This document shows, one piece after another, positions 1 through 11,336 of a stretch of DNA of 62,559 bases (its first letter is position 1; each line of letters starts with the position of its first letter). The stretch is from Hypsibius dujardini. Taxonomy: Eukaryota; Tardigrada; Eutardigrada; Parachela; Hypsibiidae. Below the pieces are notes generated by a model. That model searched no databases, was not told where the DNA came from, and saw only the letters and a program-made list of their open reading frames with translations. The stretch is taken from positions 1-62,559 of the forward strand of contig LRSR01012076.1 in the NCBI GenBank assembly GCA_001579985.1, written 5' to 3'. The position numbers and the translations under genes were made by a program.

Positions 1-2
1 TC

Positions 3-3000
3 AACATCTACAAGGACAGCTTCGAGCAGGGTGGCCACAGCATTACCCGCACCCTGGTCAAAAAGCTGCTGCCGGAAGATCTCAACAACAACGCGCCGGT
101 GGAGGCTGTGAAATCCGTTGCCCAACTGCTGTTAAATCCGTCAACTATCCGCACGGAGATCACATTCGTGTCGGGTGAAGGATACGTTACCGGTTCTTGG
201 AATTCGTTCACCGTCGATTATAATATCATCAAAGGTATATGTCTAGAAACGTTAGGTCAATGCTCTTTGGTTGAACGGGGCAACAACAAAATACCATTGG
301 GCGTCTCCATGGTTGGGGACGGCTGAGGGATTTCGCATTTTTTATGAGATTGACCCAGGACACACGTGACACGACACAGCCTGCCTGCTTCAGCCTGCTG
401 AAACGGGTCAGAAGCAGACAGATGTAAAGTTATCTTCATTCTCACTGTATCCCCCTCCATGAGATATTTTACAATTTCCACCGCCTATCGACGCAATTTA
501 GGGAAACCCCTCAACATTCTATAGCGTCAAAAGATGAAGCCACCCGACGATTATTTTCGCTAAATTTAGATTCTGAGAATAGTTGGAGGAAATGTTTATA
601 AACAAAAGGAAAAACACATTTTGAAATTTGAATGTAAAGGCGCAAACATATCTTGGGGGGGGGGGCGTACTGAGCCCCGCCTTCCGAGGGCAAGGAGAAC
701 TAGAGTAGTGGAATTCGGGTTTATATATTTACGTATCCCACCTCTGATAGATCAGTAAATTGGCACTCGTCGGTAATTCAACCGCCCCCAACAGGGGCTC
801 GTTTGTACTACAAGGGGGCTGAGTGCATGGACATTCCCCTTTCCCCAGGAAAAACAAAATAATTCTGTTTTCATGTAGAATCAAATTTGTCACGTTTCCA
901 TGAGCAAAAAATATTTTGAGGAGGAAATTCGAACTAGAATTATGCGGCTGGAACAATTTTTGCGCTTTTGATGTCGTGAATAAAGCCATAATAAAATACT
1001 TCTACCTCCGGAAGCCCTCATTTTTTTATCCAATATCTCGCAATATTTATTCCTTAGACTTAGATTCTCTAATCTCTTAATTGCAAGTAGAAACACATTT
1101 TTTTGGAGGCGTGAACCCTGACAGTCAAGCCCATGGTCACATCTTATTGGTTTTCACTGACGACGTCGGTTCTTTTTAAGCAACTGAAAGCGGCAATGAC
1201 CCAGACTCTGAAGTGCTGTGCTCTGCCCTCAAGGGATACATTTCCCGCGCACTCTACTGCGACACCGAAACTGATCGCGTCAACTGCCCACAATTTTACA
1301 ACTCGACACTCGGATTCAATCCGACCAGCTCCACGGACCAAGGTACGACCGGCAATTTCGGAGCACAGTGTCAGACGTTTACCACAGTTACAACGACGAC
1401 CCGAAGGACCACAATGACGACCACCCTGGATTACTCATATTCGGACAGCAACTACAATGACTACCGCAGGACAAGTTATCCAGGACCCACGATAAGTAAG
1501 TGCACGAGACGCAGGTCAAGCGTCGATGCTGGGGGGGGGGGACGATTGAATGCCAACCCGTGGGCATTTTCACTGCACCGGAGGCGTTAGACAAGTAGAG
1601 AAATCCGGCTAAGATGAAAAAATACATTATGGCGATTGCGCATAGGTTTAAGAGTGCAGTCAGACCCTATATTGAGAAAGTGTTACGGAACCGAGTATGC
1701 GAAGGACGGGGTGCAAAATTTAAAAAGGAACACGAGAGAGATGTGGCCTAAAGTGTGTCAGCGGGGATTGGTTGACGCATATCTGGCTACACGCCGGCGA
1801 CCTGGTCAAACCTGACGAGTTAAAAATTGATGCGCGTTTTCGGAAACCGGTTGAGTGATCGGGTTTGTACGTGGCACAAGCGCCCAACCGGCTTGTCGGA
1901 CGCACGTCCAATAATCCCTGTCGACACACTGTAAGCCACACCTCTCTCGCGTTACTTTCTAAATTGTGCACTCTGTCCTTCGAAATTTCGGTTCCGTATC
2001 ACTTTGCCCAGTATAGGGTCCGACTACAACCCGAAACCGTTTACGCACACTCCCTATAATGCTAATGAAATAACAGAGTCAGTGCAGCCATCATAAAAAT
2101 GTGCAAAAAAGAAGTCTTTAAAAAAGGGTACGCTGTAACTTGTATACTGTACACTGTACAAAACGTTTGAGCCGTGCGCGTCAAAAGCAAGGTCTGTGAT
2201 TGGTCTATTCGCATTTTTCGAGAGATGACAGGCTGCCTCACCACTCAGCCGTTTACGACCAGGCCAATTTCCAAAACTCAGTGATCCATTTACCTTCCCA
2301 GCTCCGGCTAATCAGTTGTTCAAACTCGATCATCAAACGTTTTTTGATACTTATTAATGATTGATGGCAGACGTTGATGACTGCAATCTCGCTAACACCT
2401 TCTTAAAAACGTGTGCATGTGGAAATGGCCCATTTCGAATTATGAATAACCGACTTTCTGCCTATAATAATATTATTAATTGATAGCGGGACGCCCAATC
2501 GTCCTTCCTCTCGTCCTCGATCCCTTCCTGAGCTAGTTCTAATTCTATCTTGTAAAATCAACTATGACGCATGAAGAAGATGTGTGTTGGTGGACTTTCT
2601 ACCTGACAATCAATACCCACAAAGGTCCAAGTCTTCCGGCTCTGCTTTTGTGCTTTAGCTTGCCACCTTCGACAGCTTTTGTGTGTGTAACAACGCGATT
2701 TTCTGTTTGATTCGTGAATAATATTGACGTCCTTTTCTGGGGGAAAAATGAAGAGACTGAGACGACCTGTGCTCCCTTCGAGAACCCGAAAGTCCTGTTG
2801 ACCTTGCGACACACAATAATTAAGAATACTGCATTTCGGAACTATTACTTGTACAACCAATCGAGAGAAGCTGAGATAGCAAGCCGATGAAAAGTAGACT
2901 GAAAAAGTAGTTAAAAATCCAGACCAGAAGTTAAGTTTCGAACCGAGTTTCGAAGACCCATCCTTATCGGGCAGACATGGCTATAATGTAAACAAGCGAA

Positions 3001-4099
3001 CTCTTCAATCGACACGGAAACATCATTCGCACAAGACAAGAACGAGAACCACCGCACAAGAATTAAAGTACGAGTATATTTGAGCAAGATGTGGCACATG
3101 AGAATCAACCTTGAAATAATGACCAGCAAATCACATCAACAAATACGAACGTCACAAGACTCGCAGTCCACTCAATTCACACTCACGTGAATGATATTGA
3201 GTGGTCTCAGAGAACTGAGTGGTGAGTTGAATTGAGCGAAATTTTTCAGTCACAAGTGGACAATTTACAGGCCATCAAATTTAATAAAAATATTTAATTT
3301 TCATGCGACCTTAACTTCCCACAAAACTAATTTAGATACTTCGGCCCATTAATCTATAGGAAAGCCAAAATTTTTGACTGCTGAAATCAATGAGTCAATT
3401 GAATGACTTTAAAATATAATCAGCTTTTTTGTCGGCTCATTTAAAAAATAGTTGATGTGAGTTGCGTGTGAGTTGAGTTAAATGGTTCCAAAGAGTCATT
3501 GTGGTAAATTGAGGGGATGTTTTTGAGTAGACCGTGAGTGTGAGTGATAGTTGAGTGGAACATTTTGCGAGTTGCCATTTTCTGGCCAGTGCTGACTAAG
3601 TTGAACCATTACAGGTGTAGGAGTTATCGTCGGAACAGCTTTGGGTAGCCTCACCGTGATCACGATTCTGATTGTTATCTGCTGCCTGCTATGCCGAAGA
3701 AACAGACAAAAGCAAGTCCAAACTGTCGCAACAGTCTCTCAGCCTCCGATGGAGAACGTTTACACAACACCGACAGTCTACTGCAGTAATGACCCCCAGA
3801 CGACGGTTCAGCCGGCCCCGTATCCCTCTCAGCCGCAGTGTTACCCTCCTAATCCCGAACCGTACCCGCAGCCCCCTTACGTGTCACCCGTTCCACAGCC
3901 GCAGTACCAGCCTCAGCAGGTGCAGCCGCAAATTCTGATAACTGGACCACCCTGCCCCAGTATTAGTGAGGACAACCTTCGTCGGAATCTGCAAACAATC
4001 ACAGAGGTGGCTGAAACAACGGGGAAAGTACTCAAGACAGCCACCAAGGCAGTCAAAGTGGCCGGCAAGATTGGGAAGTTTGTAAGCAATTTTACTTGA
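3..4099 (+). CDS. Single-pass membrane protein with Thr-rich stalk and Pro-rich cytoplasmic tail (5'-partial)
   Basis: Exons are 3-234, 1181-1495 and 3615-4099. Both junctions are phase 1 and join into one frame: AAAG/gtatat to ttttaag, and gtaagtg to ttacag. The 5' end lies outside the window. The visible ectodomain has a few cysteines and N-glycosylation sites (for example FYNST) and is followed by a Thr-rich stalk of mucin type (TTVTTTTRRTTMTTT), which suggests O-glycosylation. A hydrophobic helix (about GVIVGTALGSLTVITILIVI), then CCLLCRR, marks the membrane exit. The tail of about 130 residues is very rich in Pro, Gln and Tyr, and ends in an amphipathic Lys/Thr/Val segment before the stop at 4099. 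I do not recognise the family. The layout recalls Shisa-like adaptors, but the ectodomain lacks a recognisable Shisa cysteine pattern. The topology is well supported; no function is assigned. Confidence 0.75.
3168..3558. repeat. MITE-like element with approximate terminal inverted repeats in intron 2 of the first gene
   Basis: The left end reads ccactcaattcacactcac. The reverse complement of the right end reads ccactcaactatcactcac. Further TGAGT/ACTCA motifs occur between them. There is no coding content. The boundaries are approximate and no target-site duplication was established. Confidence 0.35.
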
Positions 4100-4810
4100 A
4101 TATTTGCTATCTTCCTTCATATGTACTTTTCGCTGAACTGAAGTTCAAGAGCACAAACAATTCCGAGATACATTGTAGGGTCATCTTCTTAGCCCCTCAA
4201 GGCTTGGTTTTTTGGTTGACTTTGGAGGAATGGTAGAACTTGGCGCTTAATTTTCTTTCCCATTCGTTCCGAAGTTTATAAGTAATGTGGTCAATAAACC
4301 ATGGTGTGAGAGCGCGTTGACCGCCGAGTTTAGATTTGGTCGTGCCTTATTCATAGACCCATACTGCTGTCATGGCGATTGACAGAATAAATTATTACGA
4401 ACCAAGTCGAAGTGTCAAGTACAATTTGTTGACCCGAACCGTTTTAATAGACCCATACTGCTTTAAAAGCGTGAAATAATCCAAACAATGTATAAAAGAT
4501 TGACACCTGACTTTCAAAACGCAGCAAATCGCATGAAAACCGCGGGAAAATTGATGAATGGTGCCAAAACAAAGGCCAAACTGCCACATTTTTCTACTGT
4601 CTTGCTCTGCCTCGGACTAAATTAATGATGAATCAATTAAGTTCGTGCGTCAAACATGATGTCTGTACACGGGTCTTTATGAGAGTCAATTATGACTCCA
4701 CATTTGGGATAAGCCTAGTAACACAACACCTGAGCGGCGTATTTTAAATTCTGGATTATGCCGTGATGATCCAGCCAAAATTTTAACCGATTTTTTTAAA
4801 TTACAAGAAA
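4100..4810. other. Intergenic spacer between the first gene and R1
   Basis: No gene is seen here. The spacer holds the presumed 3'UTR and polyadenylation signals of the first gene, and two short copies of the sequence tagacccatactgct (near 4355 and 4450). Confidence 0.6.
4293..4298 (+). terminator. Candidate polyadenylation signal of the first gene
   Basis: A canonical AATAAA lies 194 nt after the stop at 4099. A second AATAAA occurs near 4386. Confidence 0.4.
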
Positions 4811-7800
4811 ATGAGTTTATCAAACAGTTCATTCGCTAAGTTATTGGCAGTTTGCCTTGCACCTGCCGTTAATCTTTTGCGACAGCATTCAGCGAAGTGT
4901 GCACATTATATCGCCGGGTTTCTTCAGCTGATTCAATTCGCCCTCGCTGAACCATTTCGAACCCGATCTCGAGACCGGAATTGACGCAGTCCGCCGCAAG
5001 TACCCGCATACCAACTGGACCGGAGAGATTTGGAACAGTCCAGCTTCGTAGACTGCTCTAGCCTTCGTGAGAATATTCAGTACGAAGTGGCGAAATGGTA
5101 TTACACCAGAAGGTATGGCGAAGAAGTCTTCACCGTCATCGTCGCACCAGGTGGGTAGGTCAGAGACTCTGAGGTCTATTCGTGTGGCATGAAGTACCGT
5201 TTCATTTCAACTTTCATTTCAACTGAAGACCTTTCCCACAACGTTTGCCACGTGTAATAAACCTCTGACGTATCAAGAGAAGAGACGATCGTTTATACTG
5301 CCCTAAGTAATAATCAGCTGTTGTGACTGAGGAGCATGAAACTCTGCTTGCTTTTGGTGCGATAAATCGCCGCTTCGATCCCGGGCAGAAGCAAACTTTT
5401 GCTTTTTCTGCGATCTTATGGCCGTTTGGTTCCCACACGCGATCTGCAGAATCATTTGTTCCTTAGCTTGGTAGGGTACCGCTAGTTAAAATTTTCCTGT
5501 TGCTACATAGGTTGTTTTGAGAGTCGATACCTTAGCAAATTAGTCACTGGATGGGATACCCTACCAATAACTGGGCAAGTTTATGGGTTCTCGTGTGCAA
5601 TTTTCCTCCACAAACAAAACGAAATTCACCGCACCGTTTCAAACTTCAGCTTGGACTATACAGAGAACATTGTCGACCGTGAAGTCTTTCCCAGTTATGT
5701 AACCACATCACCCTCCACCCCTGCGCCTCAGATTGTCTACTGTGCACTACTCACCTAGCAGAACTAGAAGAAGGCTTACCTGCTGTACGACCCTAATAGC
5801 GATTCCTTTGCGGCGTTCCATGCGCAGTTACTACCCGTCCGTATTCCCTGCCATTGTGGGGTGCAGTTAACGGGACAGCAGTTCACCAGTAGCTACTCGA
5901 ACGTATCGGAGCAACTCCAGCCAATTTTACGGGATTTCAGTCTCCACAGCAGAGGTCTGAGGGGCTTCTTAATCCCTGGCGCACAGACCCTTGGCCTGAC
6001 CGGGTCCCTGCCGCCTCCACCCTACCAGCGAACCTATAGTATGATGCTTTCCACACGTTGAAGCTTACCCTCGGTGGACTAAGAAGTGGGAGAGACCCCT
6101 CGACCAACGGGTCAACAGGCTTACCGTATTTTCTCAGTCGATCTCAATCTGCCACATCAATTGCAATGATGCTCGTTCAGGGGCGGATTGACAGTTAGGT
6201 CGCTGCCCCCTCCAGAACTTGTTCGTAAGGCTTACGGGGCTGGAGAACTGATTGGGCGCCATTTCTGAACTTTTAAGCAAACTTACTACCCCCTTTCCAG
6301 GAGGTTCAATCCGTCATTCTAGTGCTCTGAAGCTTGTTAAAAGAAATGGGACAAAAATTATAAAATTTTCATCCAACATCCGTCCGATAATTCACTTTAT
6401 TTTTGGTTTGCAGTGTTGTTGTATGCTGAAGGTCGGTTAGCCTGCGTAAAATTTTGGTAAAACAGGGCAATTAGTTTGTTTCTCTTATAATGTGACGGTA
6501 AATGTTCTTGGCATCCAAGATTTTTTGCAAATGCTTTGCTGTTTTACAGATAAAAGCGACAAAACTGAACATGACAAACGATGAAAATGAAAGTATTGGA
6601 ATAATTTCCCCCATGAAGGGGAGGGGCACCTGATCCTCTGTGATTCTGTTCAGCAATCAGGTTGGCAATTGTGGCACTGACCGTTACTATAGTACGAGTA
6701 ATAACCTTTTACCATGATCCCTATTTTAATTGTGCGTATAATCGTGTCATATGACGTTCATTTCTGCATAAACTGGTCCAGCCATAATCATTTTAACATT
6801 TATAGTGGTAGGGGGTGTCATTTTATCAGGGGTTCTTTGGATTTCAAGGCTTTCCAAGACTCCGCGTTTTGCATCAGATTTGAGGTTTTTGTGGTCCAGC
6901 ATCTGCTCGCGATTAGTGATTGCGTATACCAGGTCAAACATCCAAGAACTTTCTAAACTTCGTGATGTTAATACTATGTTGTCGAAATACTTTGAATTCC
7001 CGGGGCCATCTAATAATTATCTTTCTGGTAACCAGGTGTTTTGGGCATACGGGTAGTACCAGGCCTAGCAAAACATTGCTAGATTAGGGAAGCTGCCGAA
7101 TGAATCAGCATTAGTGGAATACTAATCATTGGGCAGTTTCTCTACTGATTGAATCCACTCAAGCAATTTGCTGGTCTTGCTAGTCAATTAACTTATTTGG
7201 ATTTTTTTCGCTCCCTCTTTCACGATTTCCGGGAACGTTCGAAAGAAACTCGAATAAAGCCGTCTATTTCTCTGTCAAATGCGCGTCTAGAATCTACTCC
7301 ATATTGGCTATTTTTAAATTTTACTGAGTACACATTTCTGTGGAGATGCGCAGTTATGCATTTCGAAAATTCGATACGCTGGAATTTTGCTTGACCCCGG
7401 AGCAACCTGTAATCCAAGGAACCGAACAAATGCTATTTTCTTTTTCCAACTTCACGGGGAAGGAGCCATGCCATGGCGAATTTAACGGAGACATGGGATC
7501 CTTTGCGCTATTGACTTTGTTATGGGTCCTGCGATTGATTGCTTGATTCGGTTGCAGCATGTTGCCGGTACGAAGTAACTACATGCAGAAACATTTGGCA
7601 GCACTGTAACTGATTCCTAATAGTTACAAAATCATCATTCCGCTCTTGCAAGTCCAAACTCCAAAATTTCAATTGTATTGCCACATAGTCAACAACCCAA
7701 ATTTTGTGTGTGGCAGAATGAAAATTGTTTGGACATTACGTGCGCTAATGTACCAACCTCCCAAGTGTTAGCAAAAGTGAATTTCTTCTTTCTTGGAATG

Positions 7801-10414
7801 ATTTTCATAAAACATATTTTTTAAATATGATTCTAGATGCTTTGAGAATATCAAATCGAAAAATCACAAACAAAACAATCCCAAACTCGCTCGGGAAATC
7901 GAATGCGACTGGTAAATTTAGGAAGTGTATGCAGCCCGGTACTCAAAGATTTAAATGCTTAAATGATCAGGAATAGCAGACCGAATATTGTGATTAAGTT
8001 TTGAAGCAAGCGCCTTATCCTTTGTCCACTGAAAGATCATTTTTAAGCGGTCTTAACGTTCACCCAAACTAATTTTGCTCTCGAGAATATAGTTTGCATA
8101 TAGGAATTCGTTCTCCCCTCCGTAAATATTGAAATTCGTCAGCTGGAAATTCAATACTAGAAACTGCGTTAAATGAGCTTCTGATTGAAAATGTAACGGC
8201 TTTCCCATAGACATTTCAGGCCACTGACTATTCGACCACCGAAGAAGGGAAAATTGCAGCCCCGTGTGAAAAATACGGACTACTCGGCAGCACCAGCACC
8301 AATATCACTTTTTAAAACGTTTTCTCCAAACTGAATTCGGCAGTCAAAAAACATTGCGGCTTCACATTTCCAGTGAGAAACAGTTGTGGCACTTCATGCA
8401 TCAGTCGTCGTCGTCGTCGGCGTTTTTGTCGATCTGCTAGTTAACGTGAAAAGCGTTCTGTAAGCGAGCGTGGATCCCGTGCCATTGTCTTGGATGACGT
8501 GTTCCAGCACATCTGTAAGAAAAAATCCTCTTACAAAGGTCCACCGTCTCGCTAGCAATAAATCTGTAAAAGTCAATCAATCAATCAAGTGAATCCGATA
8601 TCTACTGTATAGATTCTGCTACGTTATTCCTTTGCTTCAAGGCTCCATGAATCATTACGACTAAAGAAATGCATGCCAAAATGAAACCAAAAAAATATTA
8701 TTTACCGTTAGACAAGTCCCTGTCGTCCTCGTCGTCGCATTGCTGCCGTAAACCTTGTCATCGAAACGATTAGCAATAACGTCTTCCAGCCGTCATCAAA
8801 AACAGTGCGGTGGGGCAACAAATCCTCCCTGCTTTCCTGTTCCATGAGACACTGAAGGGCTTGGGAGACAAATATTATCCTTGGTTCACCCAAAACATTA
8901 TCAATGTCAATCAGAAAGTCCGAAATAAAAAGCGCAACAGTGAAATAAATTTATTTTATTTTGACCAGTTTCCTGTTGAGAGCGTAGGCCCTGCGCAATG
9001 CACTGCGCAGGTGTGCTGGAAAAAAGTGCCCGTTACGTTCTTGACTGGTGAGTTTGTACAGAAGAATAAAATCTTTTCCCTAAGGAAAATTTTTGACTTT
9101 TGTGGCATTAATGAAAAAAAAATGGTAAAAAATGAAAAACTTCTGAACCGGAAGGCAATGACACCGTCCAGGACATTTTGAGGGTATTTTTCTATCTACG
9201 TTAAGATAAAAAGTATGTTTTTTACAGTCGGAGTGTAAATTTTGCTTTTCTAACAGGTAGCTTTTGAGCTGTGAGAGCATATGAAGGGCATGTGTCTCAC
9301 ACTATTATTAGGGCAATGATCAGGTACCGTCGCTGGCTGTTAACTATCCTACCGGTAGCCTGAAAACTGACGAAATGGTTATTCGTTCAGGTGGTCCGCT
9401 CCGCTTACCGTACGGTCATTCTGGTTATTCTGAATGACACGTCGGGGCTAGCGTATAACATTCCTGCGATGCAGCGTTTGGCTATTGAATGGCACACACT
9501 CACTATGGCGCAATACGATATTAGCGCGTTTCAGAACGATTTGATATGTTCTTATCGGTGTTACTGCTTCCCAAAATCAGGCCTGGTTTACGGTGTAAGC
9601 TCGGTAAAGAATTTCTAGTACGGTGTGCAGATAGTGCCGATCCTGTTCGCCGGGCATACCGCTGTGGAACTCATGGCCGAAGTAAGAGCAATGTCGACCT
9701 CCATTCTCGTACAAGAACTAGTTAATAACTTTCTCGACATGTCTAATTTTCGTTTACTCAAAAATATCGATGGCAATTTTGTGAATAACCAATTATGTCG
9801 TACACCAGGCCATCCATGCAGTCAAACCTCTTGGATGGTCAGACGGACCGCCCAGCTGGAAACGCCCAGCAGATTAGTTATTAAACCGTGCATTCAACTT
9901 TCAAATTGGGTCAGTTCACATGCTGACAGGCGGACTAATTGAGAACCGACATGGCCAATTTTTAAGTTTCTTCGGGATCTTTTAAGTGGGTCCGCGTTAT
10001 CATCCCTCTCGCTGGCGCAAAATGACTTATGCTACGCCGCTAATGCATGACACTACCGTAAAAATTATGGTTTTTTTTACGCAGCCTTTTTTTATTTCAA
10101 CTGCAAAGCCATCGGACGACCGCTTTTTATGGGAATGGGTTCCAAATGCCAAGTGGTTTGATGGCCACTCACTGCCATTAAATGAGCCACCGTGTGGTTT
10201 TGATCGGCTTTCCTTAGAATATCTCGGAACAGGTATACTACAACGTAGAGGGATGGGGATAATTTGCTTTAAATTAATAAATACGGTATGGAAATTTTGT
10301 TACCCTTAAGAAGCCGATCTTCTGTTTACTAGAAACCAAACTTTACAACTTGGCTTTGGGACTTGGTTTATCATTCGCCGTTTGCTTGGCAACGATCACA
10401 CGGATGATCCTATG
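4811..10414 (+). pseudogene. R1: decayed ANF-receptor-type receptor (pseudogene)
   Basis: Recognisable exons, numbered as in R2: 1 (4811-5150), 2 (5511-5574), 3 (5650-5954), 4 (6414-6456), 7 (9391-9543), 8 (9631-9681), 9 (about 9809-9985), 10 (10085-10232), 11 (10333-10414, membrane helix). Exons 5, 6 and the tail exon 12 were not found. Exon 1 needs at least two single-base shifts to keep homology. Exon 3 has in-frame TAG codons at 5756 and 5765. Exon 4 is one base short. Exon 9 has shifts and stops. The donor after exon 7 is AT instead of GT, and exon 2 has a GC donor. Exons 2, 7, 8, 10 and 11 still read well (VRSAYR, HTAVELMAE, PSDDRFLWE, NEPPCGFD), so the loss looks moderately recent. A pseudogene is far more likely than assembly error because the lesions are spread over many exons. 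Confidence 0.88.
6457..9390. other. R1 interval lacking exons 5 and 6
   Basis: Exons 5 and 6 of the intact paralogues should lie here, but I cannot find them. The interval holds A+T-rich sequence, a short GTC run near 8400, and an imperfect hairpin near 7085-7140. Open frames here do not resemble known proteins. Confidence 0.5.
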
Positions 10415-11236
10415 GTAGGACAGAATGGAAAAATATGTATTTCGTAAGAGTTTCAGGATATTTTGAATAATCTGTTTATCACTAATCATTTTTGAATGTT
10501 TTTTATCTTACATTTGCGTTCATGTTTAAAGCTCATTTTGGATCCACTATACATAAGAGTGTTGAATTCGATGCTATACATTTAGTTTTGAAAAATATTC
10601 TTGGAGCTAGGTGACCCACCAAATGTAAAATGGACAGGAATAAGCCACCAATTTCGACTGGATTTTAAAAAATGCATATGCCTCTGCGTACCCCTGGCCC
10701 ATACTTCAGGAGTTGGGTTTCAACGTGTAAGGAACCTGAACAAGTCATTGTCACAGTGACGCTTGTATATTTTGGTTTAAAGAAGTGTTTTTCGGCAAAA
10801 GTGTGAAAGCCGATAGCTAGGGAACCCTTTCGACACATGTTTAAGAAACGAACTTCGTAAGTTCCTGCCAAACGTCATGTCTTTTCGTAGTCTGTTCGTT
10901 TCATGCTGGGAAATGAACGCCGTTCCCACAAGTTCTTAGAATTTTCTACTGTTACATAAATAAGGGTCTACATGTATCATTGAGCGTTTCTTCTTTACAG
11001 AAAATCAAAACGACCTTCTACTTGCACGGCGATGACGAGGACGAACTACTTCGCTATAAGTGCTCCCGCTTTTTCAACGGTACCTATATATTGGCATATC
11101 GATTGGCGAAAAAGGTTGTGTACACAAAAATTTATAATTAAAAAGGTTGCGTGGGTTGTGAGCATAGCAAAGGATTTTGTAAGATTGTGGGCATAGCTCT
11201 CTCCAACTAATTATTTAAAAGCATACCTACCGAAAG
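10415..11236. other. Intergenic spacer R1-R2
   Basis: No copy of the receptor tail exon (expected motif TWNLDP) was found downstream of R1. One exon-like stretch follows an acceptor at 11000 (ttctttacag), reads about 27 acidic/basic residues, and matches nothing I recognise. Confidence 0.5.
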
Positions 11237-11336
11237 CCGTGTGTAAAATTGAATGTCCGAATCTCTGTCGATCTCAAATGTACTTGAATAAGCAGTGCAC
11301 TCAACGAGTCTTTCAGTGTGTGTGAAAAATTTCAAA
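11237..11336 (+). promoter_or_regulatory. R2 proximal upstream region shared with R3
   Basis: About 90 nt before the ATG align with the region upstream of R3, including gaataagcagtgca and the tttcaaa leading into ATG. At the position of R3's TATA-like tatataaag, R2 reads tgtaaaat, so its TATA match is weaker. The shared block probably contains the core promoter and 5'UTR duplicated with the gene. The start site is inferred. Confidence 0.45.

Noticed and set aside
8810-9181. 123-residue plus-strand open frame inside R1
   Set aside because: It does not correspond to any receptor exon and shows no motif or splice partner.
11001-11110. Exon-like stretch after ttctttacag (KIKTTFYLHGDDEDELL)
   Set aside because: No partner exon or family match, and R2 has its own start downstream; left as a note only.
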